From Pantoea ananatis LMG 2665 (GTDB lineage: Bacteria > Pseudomonadota > Gammaproteobacteria > Enterobacterales > Enterobacteriaceae), in NCBI RefSeq assembly GCF_000710035.2, contig NZ_JMJJ01000004.1, forward strand, positions 1,178,001-1,242,000: DNA of 64,000 bases. The letters are read 5' to 3'. The notes below the pieces were generated by a model. The model was not told the origin of the DNA, did no database searches, and saw nothing but the letters and a program-made list of their open reading frames with translations. Shown piece by piece: positions 42,425 through 51,519 of this stretch. Position 1 is the stretch's first letter. The number at the start of each line of letters is the position of its first letter. A program made the position numbers and the translations under genes.

Positions 42425-43749
42425 GCGGCATTCTCCTTTGTGGTGGATTGCCAGACCGGTCGGCCGTTAACCCACGTCTCTACGATGTTTCTGTCATCAC
42501 CCAGCGTCATCAAGACGAACAGTTTTTCCCAGATATCCTTGCAGTTCCCCATACGCAGCTTTTGCAGCGCCGATACGGCGGGATCCAGCACGACAAAGTC
42601 AGCTTCTTTACCTGGTGCAAAATTACCGATGTGCTGGTCAAGATCCAGCGCACGGGCCCCGCCCAGCGTGGCATGGTAAAAGGCTTCTGCAGCACTCAGC
42701 CTGTATTGCTGTAGCTGGCCGACCTTGTAAGCCTCGCCCAGCGTTTGCAGCATATTGAAGGTGGTTCCGGCGCCAACATCGGTGCCGATGCCCACTTTGA
42801 TGCCCTGCTGCCAGCTGCGCTTGATATTAAACAGGCCGCTTCCCAAAAACAGGTTTGAGGTCGGGCAAAAGGCAATGGCGGAATCCGTATCGTGCAGACA
42901 CTGCCATTCATGATTTTCCAGATGCAGGCAGTGTGCAAAGACGCTTCGCCGGCCGGTCAGCTGATAGTGGTGGTAAACGTCCAGATAGCCATTGCGTTCG
43001 GGAAACAGCGCGTTGACCCAGGCTACTTCCTGTGGGTTTTCGCTGAGGTGCGTGTGGAGCCAGACATCCGGGTAAGCCGTGCGCAGCGCCTGCACTTTCT
43101 CTAACAGGTCTGGTGACGAGGTGGGCGCAAAACGCGGCGTCAGGGCATAGCTCAGTCGGCCGCGGCCGTGCCAGCGCTCAATCAGATCGCGGGAATGTTG
43201 ATAGCTTTCCTCCGGCGTTTCGGTGAGGTAATCAGGCGCATTGCGATCCATCATGACTTTACCGGCGATGATGCGCATCTCAAGCGCTTCGGCCGCGCTA
43301 AAAAGCGCCTCTACCGACTGCGGATGCACCGTGCCAAAAACCAACGCACTGGTGGTGCCGTTAGCCAGTAGCTGATGGAGAAAAAACGCTGACATTTGCG
43401 CGGCATGCTCGGCACAGCGGTACTGCCTCTCAACCGGAAACGTATACTGATTCAGCCATTCGAGAAGCTGCTCACCATAGGCGCCGATCATTTCTGTTTG
43501 CGGGTAATGAATGTGGCAGTCGACAAAACCCGGCAGGATCAGCTTACCGCGCAGATCGATAACGCGCTCTGCTGCCTGACTGCTGCTGACATCACACCAG
43601 GGGTGCAAACCGACTACGCGGCCCTCACGCAGAATGAGCAGACCATCTTCGATATAACGCGCCTGAGACAGAATAGCCTCAGGCTCGTTCGCCACCGCGG
43701 CAAAATCAAAAAAACTGGCACGAATCGCCGTGTCCTGGCATGTAGACAT
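42421..43749 (-). CDS. guaD: Guanine deaminase GuaD
   Basis: 442 residues of the amidohydrolase superfamily. Metal ligands are visible in PGFVDCHIHYPQTEMIG near 79 (HxH), WLHTHLSEN near 235, HCLHLENHEW near 275 and GIGTDVGAGTTFNML near 325 (Asp). It converts guanine to xanthine. The chosen ATG (MSTCQDT) has AGAGGA upstream; the longer frame upstream is not credible. First gene of guaD-xdhABC, which together make urate from guanine, the substrate of HpxO. Two tandem LacI/PurR-like sites lie in the upstream gap. Confidence 0.94.
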   Translation of the reverse strand: MSTCQDTAIRASFFDFAAVANEPEAILSQARYIEDGLLILREGRVVGLHPWCDVSSSQAAERVIDLRGKLILPGFVDCHIHYPQTEMIGAYGEQLLEWLNQYTFPVERQYRCAEHAAQMSAFFLHQLLANGTTSALVFGTVHPQSVEALFSAAEALEMRIIAGKVMMDRNAPDYLTETPEESYQHSRDLIERWHGRGRLSYALTPRFAPTSSPDLLEKVQALRTAYPDVWLHTHLSENPQEVAWVNALFPERNGYLDVYHHYQLTGRRSVFAHCLHLENHEWQCLHDTDSAIAFCPTSNLFLGSGLFNIKRSWQQGIKVGIGTDVGAGTTFNMLQTLGEAYKVGQLQQYRLSAAEAFYHATLGGARALDLDQHIGNFAPGKEADFVVLDPAVSALQKLRMGNCKDIWEKLFVLMTLGDDRNIVETWVNGRPVWQSTTKENAA

Positions 43750-44121
43750 ATCGTTTCCTCTTACCGGGCGCCTGATGTTGTCGCCCTGTTCATCTCGTAC
43801 TCTCTTTAAACACTTTGCAAGACGCATGCCAGATTAGCGCCTGATAAATTACTTTATTATCAGTGACTTATTAAGATCATCCTGTTGCGCAACGCTTTCG
43901 CTGACAAAATCGCCACGCAATCGGTTGCTCATCCAACGCAATCGGTTGCCAGTAAAAATGCACCCTGCCACGTTACCTTGCTGCCCCGTTCTCTGCACGA
44001 TTTCGGGGCAGCGTGCGCTAAAAACGCGCAAAAGCGCCTCCCCGCGGAATTCAGCGGACACAGGCTAAAATGCCGTGATAAGGTGAGGAGACATCACGAA
44101 ACTGGAAGAGGGAAAAGTGAG
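43750..44121. promoter_or_regulatory. Divergent control region of guaD-xdhABC and ydfG with tandem operators
   Basis: 372 bases. The 14-mer ACGCAATCGGTTGC occurs twice, at 43915-43928 and 43936-43949, 21 bases apart, which is two helical turns. Each is a near-palindrome GCAA-TCGG-TTGC with a central CG, like operators of LacI-family repressors and sharing 12 of 16 positions with the PurR consensus as I recall it. GTTGCGCAAC (43884-43893), a perfect palindrome, is close by. No RNA gene seen. Binding by PurR or a relative is inference. Confidence 0.55.
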
Positions 44122-44868
44122 ATGATTATTTTTGTTACGGGGGCCACAGCCGGTTTTGGCCAAAGCATTACCCGCCGATTCATCGAAACAGGTCACAAGG
44201 TGATTGCCAGTGGACGTCGTGCTGAACGCCTGAAGGCGCTGAAAACGGAGTTGGGTGAGAATCTGTATACCGTACAGTTAGATGTGCGTAACCGGGCATC
44301 GATTGAAGAGGCCATCACACAGCTGCCTGCCGAGTGGCGCAATATTGATGTCCTGGTGAATAACGCCGGTCTGGCGTTGGGCATCGAACCCGCGCACCGG
44401 GCAGATGTGAACGACTGGGAAAACATGATCGACACCAATACCAAAGGGCTGGTCTATATGACGCGCGCGGTTTTGCCTGCCATGGTAGAGCGTAACGTCG
44501 GTCACATTATTAACATTGGTTCGATTGCCGGCAGCTGGCCTTATGCCGGGGGCAACGTTTATGGTGCCACCAAAGCCTTTGTGCGCCAGTTCAGCCTTAA
44601 CTTACGCACCGATTTACACGGTACGGCCCTGCGTGTGACCGATATTGAGCCGGGCCTGGTCGGCGGCACGGAGTTTTCTAACGTGCGCTTTAAAGGGGAC
44701 GATGGCAAGGCCGAACAGGTCTACGAGGGCGCCACGGCCCTGACGCCTGAAGACGTTACCGAAGCCGTTTACTGGGTGGCCACGCTGCCGAAGCACGTCA
44801 ACATCAATACGCTTGAGATGATGCCTGTCAGCCAGACGCTGGCAGGGTTGAAAGTGCATAAACCCTGA
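44122..44868 (+). CDS. ydfG: NADP-dependent 3-hydroxy acid dehydrogenase YdfG
   Basis: 248 residues, same length as E. coli YdfG. SDR motifs: TGATAGFGQS near 6-15, NNAGLALG near 81, Ser in NIGSIAGSWPY near 134, and YGATKAF (Tyr147/Lys151 region). It oxidises L-allo-threonine, L-serine and related 3-hydroxy acids, and reduces malonic semialdehyde. ATG with GAGGGAAAAG upstream. Followed by a strong terminator. In E. coli it is directly beside dcp. Confidence 0.95.
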   Translation: MIIFVTGATAGFGQSITRRFIETGHKVIASGRRAERLKALKTELGENLYTVQLDVRNRASIEEAITQLPAEWRNIDVLVNNAGLALGIEPAHRADVNDWENMIDTNTKGLVYMTRAVLPAMVERNVGHIINIGSIAGSWPYAGGNVYGATKAFVRQFSLNLRTDLHGTALRVTDIEPGLVGGTEFSNVRFKGDDGKAEQVYEGATALTPEDVTEAVYWVATLPKHVNINTLEMMPVSQTLAGLKVHKP

Positions 44869-44873
44869 CCGAT

Positions 44874-44898
44874 AAGCCAGCCGCAAAGGCTGGCTTTT
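44874..44898. terminator. Terminator between ydfG and ynfA
   Basis: AAGCCAGCC (44874-44882) pairs with GGCTGGCTT (44888-44896), then TT. It overlaps the 3' end of the convergent ynfA stop. Confidence 0.85.
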
Positions 44899-45226
44899 AC
44901 GCTTTGCCCCATCCCGCTACGATAATCAGCATGCCGCTCAGCGCAATCAGCGCACCACTCCAGTCCCATGCGCTCAGCTTGACACCTTCGACCACGCGCA
45001 GCCAAAGCATGGCCGTCAGCACATAGACGCCGCCATACGCCGCGTAAACCCGGCCGCTGGCCGCAGGATGTAAGGTCAGCAACCAGACAAATAACCCGAG
45101 GCTCAATGCGGCAGGCAACAACAGCCACATGGACGCCCCCTTCTTTAGCCACAGCCACGGCAGAAAACAGCCGATGATTTCCGCCAGCGCGGTGATAAAA
45201 AACAGCAGCGTGGTTTTAAGCAGCAC
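44897..45226 (-). CDS. ynfA: Inner-membrane protein YnfA (UPF0060, SMR-like)
   Basis: 109 residues, four membrane helices. It contains [20 protein letters not shown] at the N-terminus, [18 protein letters not shown] in the middle and [17 protein letters not shown] at the end, close to E. coli YnfA. YnfA resembles small multidrug-resistance exporters and has been linked to dye or biocide efflux in related bacteria. Start: GTG (VLLKTTLL) with AGAGAG upstream; no ATG is available in the right place. Confidence 0.92.
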   Translation of the reverse strand: MLLKTTLLFFITALAEIIGCFLPWLWLKKGASMWLLLPAALSLGLFVWLLTLHPAASGRVYAAYGGVYVLTAMLWLRVVEGVKLSAWDWSGALIALSGMLIIVAGWGKA

Positions 45227-45287
45227 AATAATCTCTCTGACAGGTAAACAACATGCACACAGCTGGTGAGCAAGTAATCGGCAATGG

Positions 45288-45332
45288 TATACTATTCTCA
45301 TTTGATGCAATAGTTTTACCCAAGAGTAAAAC
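45288..45332 (+). promoter_or_regulatory. Extended -10 promoter and leader hairpin of ynfB
   Basis: TGGTATACT places a TGN motif before TATACT (45288-45293), an extended -10 element, about 63 bases before the ynfB ATG. The inferred leader then holds the inverted repeat GTTTTAC (45313-45319) with GTAAAAC (45326-45332). Confidence 0.5.
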
Positions 45333-45355
45333 AGTGTTAACCGAAGGATATTACG

Positions 45356-45679
45356 ATGAAAAAATTGGTTCCGGTTCTGATGGTGGCCCTGCTTTCTGCC
45401 ACCGCGATGCGTGTCAGTGCGAACACCGAACACGTGATTATTGAAAACGGCAGCAGCGCATTGAGCAACGAAGCGGCACGTCAGAGTAAAGAGCAGTGGA
45501 ATGATACGCACATGCTGCGCAACAAAGTGAACAGCCGGGTTGAGAAAGAATTCGATAAAGCCGATCGCGCATTCGACACGCGCGACAAATGTGAACAGAG
45601 CGCTAATCTGAATGCCTATTGGGAACCCAATACGCTGCGCTGCTTAGACCGCCGCACGGGCCGCCCGGTATTGCCGTAA
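45356..45679 (+). CDS. ynfB: Periplasmic protein YnfB (UPF0482)
   Basis: 107 residues with a signal peptide (about 1-22), then [39 protein letters not shown] and [14 protein letters not shown], matching E. coli YnfB almost residue for residue in the C-terminal half. Two conserved Cys. Function unknown. ATG with GAAGGATA upstream; divergent from ynfA as in E. coli. Confidence 0.93.
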   Translation: MKKLVPVLMVALLSATAMRVSANTEHVIIENGSSALSNEAARQSKEQWNDTHMLRNKVNSRVEKEFDKADRAFDTRDKCEQSANLNAYWEPNTLRCLDRRTGRPVLP

Positions 45680-45724
45680 ATTTCGGCTATAGTAATGACT
45701 GACGCATGACAAAAGGAAAGGGTT

Positions 45725-46021
45725 ATGAAGATCAAGAGTGCATTACTGACAGCGACGTTTTTAGCCTTCCCCCTGCTGGCTCAGGCATCCTGCGAATCTG
45801 TAAAAGCGGATATCAGCCAGAAAATCATTCAAAACGGCGTGCCTGAATCAGGCTTTAGCCTGGATGTGGTCGCCAACGATCAGGTTGATCAGGCTGGCGG
45901 TCAGGTCGTCGGCCATTGCGATAACGACACACAGAAAATTGTTTATAAAAAGCTGGGCCGTGATGAGGGCACCTCCGTACCCGACAGCGCAGGCAGCTCG
46001 CAAGACTCCTCTACACAATAA
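45725..46021 (+). CDS. ynfD: Secreted DUF1161 protein (YnfD-like)
   Basis: 98 residues with a signal peptide ending AQA and the DUF1161 core SCESVKADISQKIIQNGVPE, then GGQVVGHCDNDTQKIVYKK. Two Cys (about 22 and 64) are probably disulfide-linked. The tail is Ser/Asp/Gln-rich. The neighbourhood (ynfA, ynfB) supports the name YnfD. ATG with AAAGG upstream, 45 bases after ynfB. Function unknown. Confidence 0.82.
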   Translation: MKIKSALLTATFLAFPLLAQASCESVKADISQKIIQNGVPESGFSLDVVANDQVDQAGGQVVGHCDNDTQKIVYKKLGRDEGTSVPDSAGSSQDSSTQ

Positions 46022-46025
46022 TGTT

Positions 46026-46076
46026 CAGGGCGACGATGATGTCGCCCTGTCTTTTCCTGTCTTTTCCTGTCTTTTG
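46026..46076 (+). terminator. Terminator of ynfD with triplicated U-tract
   Basis: CAGGGCGAC (46026-46034) pairs with GTCGCCCTG (46041-46049) and is followed by T-runs. The decamer CTGTCTTTTC occurs at 46047-46056 and 46057-46066 and as CTGTCTTTTG at 46067-46076, so the end of the hairpin and its T-run are repeated three times. Confidence 0.85.
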
Positions 46077-46116
46077 CTGGCCCTTCTCTGCCCATCACGC
46101 CTGAGGTTTCAGCGCA

Positions 46117-47580
46117 CTATTCCGTTTGTTGCGGCTGCTGGCGCGGCATCTTCCACGCTACCCACAGGGTGAGGAACGCAATGACCAGTGCCACAATAAA
46201 GACCCAATGTAGCGATGCGGCTATTGCCTGCAGCATAGGCTGAAGGACGTCCGGTGCCAGGCGGTCGCGCGTTTCCTGCGACATGATTTGCTGAACCGGA
46301 TCCTGCGCATGGGGCAACCGCCATTGCAGATTCAGGTTAAGCACCGCGCCCATCACCGCTGTCCCCAGCGCCGATCCAATCATACGGCTAAACATGACCG
46401 ACGCTGTACAAATGCCTTGCACGTTAAAGTCGGCATGATTCTGGACAGATACCAGAAATGTCGTGCTGGTCATTCCCATGCCGGTTCCGATGACAAAGGC
46501 GGTGAATCCCGCCTGGAACAGCGTGCTTTCTGTGTGCAACAGCAGTAGCAAGGCGCTGCCGCCGATTAATAACAGTGCGCCCAGCTGCGCGGTAAAACGG
46601 TAGGAGGTCAACAGCATCAGACGGCCACTTAGCGTACTGGCCAGCGGCCAGCCAACAGACATCATGGCCAGCGCAGTCCCGGCCTGAAGCGGCGATCCGC
46701 CGGTTACGCCCTGAATCCAGGTCGGCAGAAAAGCGCTGACGCCCATCATGGTTGCACCAATGATGAAGTTGCCGAGATTGCCCGCGATAATCAGTGGGCT
46801 TTTCCACAGGCTGAGCGGGAACAGCGGCGAGCGGGTGCGCTGCTCATGACGGGTTAACTGCCAGCCAGCCACCAGGCCAATGGCTAAGAACAGCAGCAGC
46901 CAGTAGCCAAGCTGTTCAGCCTGCAGCAGCGCAATCAGAACGGCGCTGATACACAGCGTGAGCCAGCCGCTCCCGGTCAGATTCAAAGACTGGGAGGGTT
47001 GTGTCTGCGTATAGGCAGGCAGCAAGGCTGCCAGCATCAGCATGCTGACGATGCCGATCGGTACGTTGACCCAGAAGATGACGGACCAGCTAAAGTGCTG
47101 GACCAGCCAGGCACCGGACAGCGGACCGACAATCGCCGCAACGCCCCAGACGCTGGACAACCAGCCCTGCACGCTGGCGCGTTCCCGGGGGGAATAGATG
47201 TCTGCCACGATGGTGGAACTCAGCGGCATGATCGCGCCCGCCCCCAGCCCCTGAAATGCCCGGAAGACAATCAGCCAGAGCATCGTGTGGGCGAAACCGC
47301 AGAGCACCGACCCGGTAAGGAAGATCGCGATGCCCAGAAACAGCATTTTTTTGCGGCCCCACAGGTCCGCCAGCCTGCCATAGAGCGGCACGCTCACCGC
47401 CTGGGTAAGGAGATAGACAGAGAAAACCCAGCCAAACTGCGAAAAACCGCCGAGATCGGCCACAATGGTGGGCATTGCGGTCGCCACAATCGTGACTTCA
47501 ATCGCAGCCATAAACATGGCGAGCATACAGGCAAAGAGAATCCAGTGGCGACGGCGTGGTGCGGAGGTGCTGTTGGTCAT
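46117..47580 (-). CDS. MFS multidrug exporter of the DHA2 (14-helix) family
   Basis: 487 residues with about 14 membrane helices. MFS motif A is GRLADLWGRKK near residue 65, and motif C-like GPLSGAWLVQHFSWSVIFWVNVPIG near 150 marks an antiporter (drug:H+). The relatives are EmrB/QacA types. ATG with AGGGAGC upstream (MTNSTSA); the 14-codon upstream extension is not credible. It stands alone with no EmrA partner or adjacent regulator, converging on ynfD. Confidence 0.9.
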   Translation of the reverse strand: MTNSTSAPRRRHWILFACMLAMFMAAIEVTIVATAMPTIVADLGGFSQFGWVFSVYLLTQAVSVPLYGRLADLWGRKKMLFLGIAIFLTGSVLCGFAHTMLWLIVFRAFQGLGAGAIMPLSSTIVADIYSPRERASVQGWLSSVWGVAAIVGPLSGAWLVQHFSWSVIFWVNVPIGIVSMLMLAALLPAYTQTQPSQSLNLTGSGWLTLCISAVLIALLQAEQLGYWLLLFLAIGLVAGWQLTRHEQRTRSPLFPLSLWKSPLIIAGNLGNFIIGATMMGVSAFLPTWIQGVTGGSPLQAGTALAMMSVGWPLASTLSGRLMLLTSYRFTAQLGALLLIGGSALLLLLHTESTLFQAGFTAFVIGTGMGMTSTTFLVSVQNHADFNVQGICTASVMFSRMIGSALGTAVMGAVLNLNLQWRLPHAQDPVQQIMSQETRDRLAPDVLQPMLQAIAASLHWVFIVALVIAFLTLWVAWKMPRQQPQQTE

Positions 47581-47957
47581 GATGCTCCCTTTTTTGTTCC
47601 CTAAGGCTAGCGCATATTTCACCAGACGGGAACCGATTCAATCCAAATTGTGACACTGTCACTTAAAAAAGGCCTTTTCAGGTCGTTTCACTCTGAAACC
47701 TGTTGCTGTAAGGGCTGAGGCGTTTTTTGGCTCATGCTATCTTCCTGATTTTTCCGATAAAAGCTGGCGCGCCCCGCTTACCGCTGCTATAGAAATAAAG
47801 CGGTATTTTCCGCACTTTGTGAAATTACGCAGAAATTCACTGCGGTTTGCCGCATTTAGCGACCGGCATGGTTTTGGAAGGGGCGCTGACGATAGCCACT
47901 TTTGTCATGCTGGTTTAGGTAGCTATAACAACAGATCCGTAAACAGGGAGAAACCGT
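47581..47957. promoter_or_regulatory. Divergent control region of the DHA2 exporter and osmoprotectant operon
   Basis: 377 bases without a gene. For the osmoprotectant operon the best promoter is TTGTCA (47902-47907), 16 bases, TATAAC (47924-47929), giving a leader of about 20 bases. The CTATAAC context would also suit sigma-S. A loose inverted repeat, GTGAA with TTCAC, lies near 47818-47840. Confidence 0.5.
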
Positions 47958-48674
47958 ATGCATAACGCTTCACTGGCCAGGCGTGCCGGTCTGGCACTGC
48001 TGGCTGTGGTCGCAGTGGCAGGTGCGCTGGTATGGGGGCTTGGCTGGGATACGCTGGTCGCCCGCAAAGACGATCTGATTTACCTTGGACAGCAGCACCT
48101 GTTTCTGGTGTTTTGGTCGATGCTGTTCGCCCTGCTGGTCGGTATACCCAGCGGTATTCTACTCAGCCGCCCTTTTGCCCGGCGCTGGGCGGAATATGTC
48201 ATGCAAATCTTTAACGTCGGCAATACGCTGCCTCCTCTTGCCGTTCTGGCGCTGGCGATGGTTGTCATTGGCATTGGTGATAAGCCCGCCCTGGTCGCGC
48301 TGTTTCTGGCATCACTGTTGCCTGTCGTCCGTAACACCTACTCCGGACTCAGCGCCGTACCGCCTTCGTTGATCGAAGCCGCGAACGGCATCGGCATGAC
48401 CAAATGGCAGCGCTTGCGTCAGGTTGAGATTCCTAACGCCCTGCCGGTTATTCTTGCGGGCGTGCGCATTGCCACCGCCATTAACGTGGGCACCGCCCCG
48501 CTCGCCTTCCTGATTGGCGCCAGCAGCTTTGGCGAACTGATTTTCCCCGGCATTTATCTTAATGACTTCCCTGTGCTTATCCTGGGTGCCGTTGCTACGG
48601 CGCTGGTTGCACTGGTGCTGGATATGCTACTGGCGTCATTAGGGCGCTACCTTAGCCCGCACGCTGCGGCATAA
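47958..48674 (+). CDS. osmW: Osmoprotectant ABC transporter permease (OsmW-like)
   Basis: 238 residues with about six membrane helices and the EAA coupling loop [24 protein letters not shown] near residues 138-160. This matches permeases of the OpuC/OsmVWXY/YehWXYZ group for quaternary amines. ATG with AGGGAG upstream. First of four genes: permease, binding protein, permease, ATPase. The name is by family resemblance to Salmonella OsmW; OsmW and OsmY could be swapped. Confidence 0.85.
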   Translation: MHNASLARRAGLALLAVVAVAGALVWGLGWDTLVARKDDLIYLGQQHLFLVFWSMLFALLVGIPSGILLSRPFARRWAEYVMQIFNVGNTLPPLAVLALAMVVIGIGDKPALVALFLASLLPVVRNTYSGLSAVPPSLIEAANGIGMTKWQRLRQVEIPNALPVILAGVRIATAINVGTAPLAFLIGASSFGELIFPGIYLNDFPVLILGAVATALVALVLDMLLASLGRYLSPHAAA

Positions 48675-48690
48675 CGATAAGGGGTTTGTA

Positions 48691-49602
48691 ATGCTAACGC
48701 GCTGGATTAAGAGCTCTACCCTGGCACTGGTGGCCTCAATGGCACTCAGCCAAAGCGTACAGGCGGCCACGCCGCTGGTGCTCGCGACAAAAAGCTTTAC
48801 CGAGCAACATATTCTTTCAGCCATGACGGTTATGTGGCTGCAAAAGAAAGGCTTTGAGGTTATCCCGAAACGCAACATCGCCACCACCATCAGTCGTAAT
48901 GCCATGATTAACAAGCAGATCGACATGACCTGGGAATATACCGGTACCTCACTGATCATCTTTAACCATATTAATAAACCGATGTCCTCCGAGGACGCCT
49001 ATAAAACCGTGAAAAATCTGGACGGCAAACTGGGTCTTATCTGGCTCAATCCCGCCCCGATGAATAACACCTATGCCTTTGCCATGCAGCGCGCGCGCGC
49101 GGAAAAAGAAGGTATTTCGACGCTGTCGCAACTGGTGGCCAAAATGGATCAGGTGCGTAAAACAGATCCGAAACATAACTGGCGACTCGGGCTGGACCTG
49201 GAGTTTTATGGCCGTTCAGACGGCATGAAGCCACTGCAGAAAACCTACAACCTGACGCTCGACAGGCCACAGATTCGCCAGATGGATCCGGGGCTGGTCT
49301 ATAACGCCGTGCGCGATGGTTTTGTGGATGCCGGCCTGATCTACACCACGGACGGGCGCGTGAAAGGTTTCGATCTCAAGGTGCTGGAAGACGATAAACA
49401 CTTTTTCCCCAGCTACAACGTGACGCCGGTTGTGCGTCAAGACGTGCTGGCGAGCCATCCCGGTCTTGAAGCCGCCCTGAATCAGCTTTCCCTGCTGATC
49501 ACCGATGAGGCCATTACCGAGATGAACAAGCGCGTGGACATCGATCACCAGTCGCCTGAACAGGTGGCGCGCGATTTCCTTCAATCCAAAAACATGCTGT
49601 AA
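48691..49602 (+). CDS. osmX: Osmoprotectant substrate-binding protein (OsmX-like)
   Basis: 303 residues. Signal peptide (about 1-25, ending VQA), then the OpuAC-type fold: [16 protein letters not shown] near 28, [12 protein letters not shown] near 75 and [13 protein letters not shown] near 116. No lipobox, so it is a free periplasmic protein. It delivers a glycine-betaine-like solute to the two permeases encoded on each side. ATG with GGGG upstream, 16 bases after the first permease. Confidence 0.9.
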   Translation: MLTRWIKSSTLALVASMALSQSVQAATPLVLATKSFTEQHILSAMTVMWLQKKGFEVIPKRNIATTISRNAMINKQIDMTWEYTGTSLIIFNHINKPMSSEDAYKTVKNLDGKLGLIWLNPAPMNNTYAFAMQRARAEKEGISTLSQLVAKMDQVRKTDPKHNWRLGLDLEFYGRSDGMKPLQKTYNLTLDRPQIRQMDPGLVYNAVRDGFVDAGLIYTTDGRVKGFDLKVLEDDKHFFPSYNVTPVVRQDVLASHPGLEAALNQLSLLITDEAITEMNKRVDIDHQSPEQVARDFLQSKNML

Positions 49603-49611
49603 GGAGGCATC

Positions 49612-50259
49612 GTGGATACCCTTCATTACATCATTGATAACTGGAATAACCTGCTCACGCTGACCTGGCAACATACCTGGCTGGTGCTGGTTGCAGTAGG
49701 ATGCGCGATTGTTATTGGCGTACCCCTTGGGATTTTAATTGTGCGCTTTAAATGGCTGGCCACGCCGGTGCTCGGCATTGCCACCGTTGTACTGACCATC
49801 CCGACGATTGCGTTGTTTGGCCTGATGATTCCGCTTTTCTCGCTGATTGGGAAAGGGATTGGTGCGCTACCGGCTATCACGGCGGTCTTCCTGTATTCAT
49901 TACTGCCGATTGTGCGCAACACGCATACCGCATTGGAAAATCTGCCGGACGGCCTGCGTGAAGCGGGTCGTGGCATTGGCATGACGTTCTGGCAACGCCT
50001 GCGTTGGGTTGAGATCCCGATGGCGCTTCCGGTGATTTTTGGTGGTATTCGCACCGCCGTGGTCATGAACGTTGGCGTGATGGCTATCGCGGCGGTGATT
50101 GGTGCTGGCGGGCTGGGCATGCTGCTGCTGGATGGCATTAGCGGCAGTGATATTCGTATGCTGATTGCCGGGGCGCTGATGATTTGCCTGCTGGCGATTG
50201 TTCTTGACTGGCTGCTGCACCGTTTGCAGCTGGCGCTGACTCCTAAGGGAATTCGATAA
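49612..50259 (+). CDS. osmY: Osmoprotectant ABC transporter permease (OsmY-like)
   Basis: 215 residues, about six membrane helices. EAA loop EAGRGIGMTFWQRLRWVEIPMALP near 121-144. GTG start with a perfect AAGGAGG 5 bases upstream, 9 bases after the binding-protein stop. It forms the membrane channel with the OsmW-like subunit. The stop overlaps the ATPase start by one base (TAATG). Confidence 0.9.
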   Translation: MDTLHYIIDNWNNLLTLTWQHTWLVLVAVGCAIVIGVPLGILIVRFKWLATPVLGIATVVLTIPTIALFGLMIPLFSLIGKGIGALPAITAVFLYSLLPIVRNTHTALENLPDGLREAGRGIGMTFWQRLRWVEIPMALPVIFGGIRTAVVMNVGVMAIAAVIGAGGLGMLLLDGISGSDIRMLIAGALMICLLAIVLDWLLHRLQLALTPKGIR

Positions 50260-51395
50260 TGATAAAACTTGAAAATCTGACGAAAACCTTCAGCCAGAAA
50301 AACGGCACGCTGATGAAAGCGGTGGACAATGTGAGTCTTGAGGTTCCTGCTGGCGAGATGTGCGTGCTGCTTGGGCCTTCGGGCTGTGGCAAAACCACCA
50401 CGCTGAAAATGATTAACCGCTTAATTCCCTCTACCAGCGGGCGGATTCTCATCAATGGTGAAGACACCAGCACTCAGGATACCACCACCCTGCGTCGCAA
50501 TATTGGTTACGTGATCCAGCAAATTGGTCTGTTCCCCAATATGACGATTGAAGAGAACATCACCGTGGTGCCACGCATGCTGGGCTGGGATAAAAAGCAG
50601 TGCCGCGAGCGGGCAACGGAGTTAATGAGCATGGTGGCGTTGGATCCGAATAAGTTTCTGCATCGCTACCCGCGTGAAATGTCCGGTGGACAACAGCAGC
50701 GCATTGGGGTGATTCGCGCGCTGGCGGCTGATCCGCCGGTACTGCTGATGGATGAGCCTTTCGGCGCGGTTGACCCAATTAACCGGGAAGTTATTCAGAA
50801 TGAGTTTCTGGATATGCAGCGTCAGTTAAAGAAAACGGTGATGCTGGTCAGCCACGACATTGATGAAGCACTCAAACTTGGCGACCGCATCGCGGTCTTC
50901 GGCCAGGGCAAAATTGTCCAGTGCGCCAGCCCCGATGAGTTGCTGGCGACGCCGGCTAACGATTTTGTCGGCTCCTTTGTTGGCCAGGACCGTACGTTGA
51001 AACGTCTGCTGCTGGTACAGGCAGGCGACGTGACCGACCAACAGCCCACCATCACGGTAAAACGCTCTACGCCGTTACCGGAGGCTTTTGGCACCATGGA
51101 CGAAAACGACATGCGTTCCATCACCGTGGTTGACGACGACGGCAAGCCGTTAGGATTTGTGAAACGCCGTGAGGCGCGTCACGCGAGCGGGCGCTGTGAA
51201 GAGATGCTGCATACGTTTAAAGTGACCGGCAAAGCAGAAGAAAACCTGCGTGTGGTTCTGTCGAAACTCTATGAACACAACACCGTCTGGATGCCGATTG
51301 TGGACGAAGATGGCCGTTACAGTGGCGAGATTTCCCAGGACTACATTGCTGATTATCTCAGCTCCGGGCGTACCCGTCGCCGCCTGAATCCATAA
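50259..51395 (+). CDS. osmV: Osmoprotectant ABC transporter ATPase (OsmV-like)
   Basis: 378 residues. Walker A GPSGCGKTT near 39-47, Q-loop IQQIGLFPNMTIEENI near 88, signature SGGQQQR near 145, Walker B LLMDEPFGAVDP near 164 and His switch VSHDIDEA near 200. A C-terminal tandem CBS region (STPLPEAF, then SITVVDDDGKPLGF, then WMPIVDEDGRYSGEIS) probably senses ionic strength, as in OpuA. Close to Salmonella OsmV as remembered. There the ATPase gene comes first; here it is last. A hairpin without T-run follows (51403-51425). Confidence 0.93.
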   Translation: MIKLENLTKTFSQKNGTLMKAVDNVSLEVPAGEMCVLLGPSGCGKTTTLKMINRLIPSTSGRILINGEDTSTQDTTTLRRNIGYVIQQIGLFPNMTIEENITVVPRMLGWDKKQCRERATELMSMVALDPNKFLHRYPREMSGGQQQRIGVIRALAADPPVLLMDEPFGAVDPINREVIQNEFLDMQRQLKKTVMLVSHDIDEALKLGDRIAVFGQGKIVQCASPDELLATPANDFVGSFVGQDRTLKRLLLVQAGDVTDQQPTITVKRSTPLPEAFGTMDENDMRSITVVDDDGKPLGFVKRREARHASGRCEEMLHTFKVTGKAEENLRVVLSKLYEHNTVWMPIVDEDGRYSGEISQDYIADYLSSGRTRRRLNP

Positions 51396-51519
51396 TGAAT
51401 CAGGGCCGCACGTTGGTTGCGGCCCACTTAATCCTGCCTCTCATTCCGTATCACTGTTGGTCAGTTATCTCTGATGAATGGTACCGTCGCGCGCGTGGCG
51501 CCATCCTGCTCTGGTTCTC

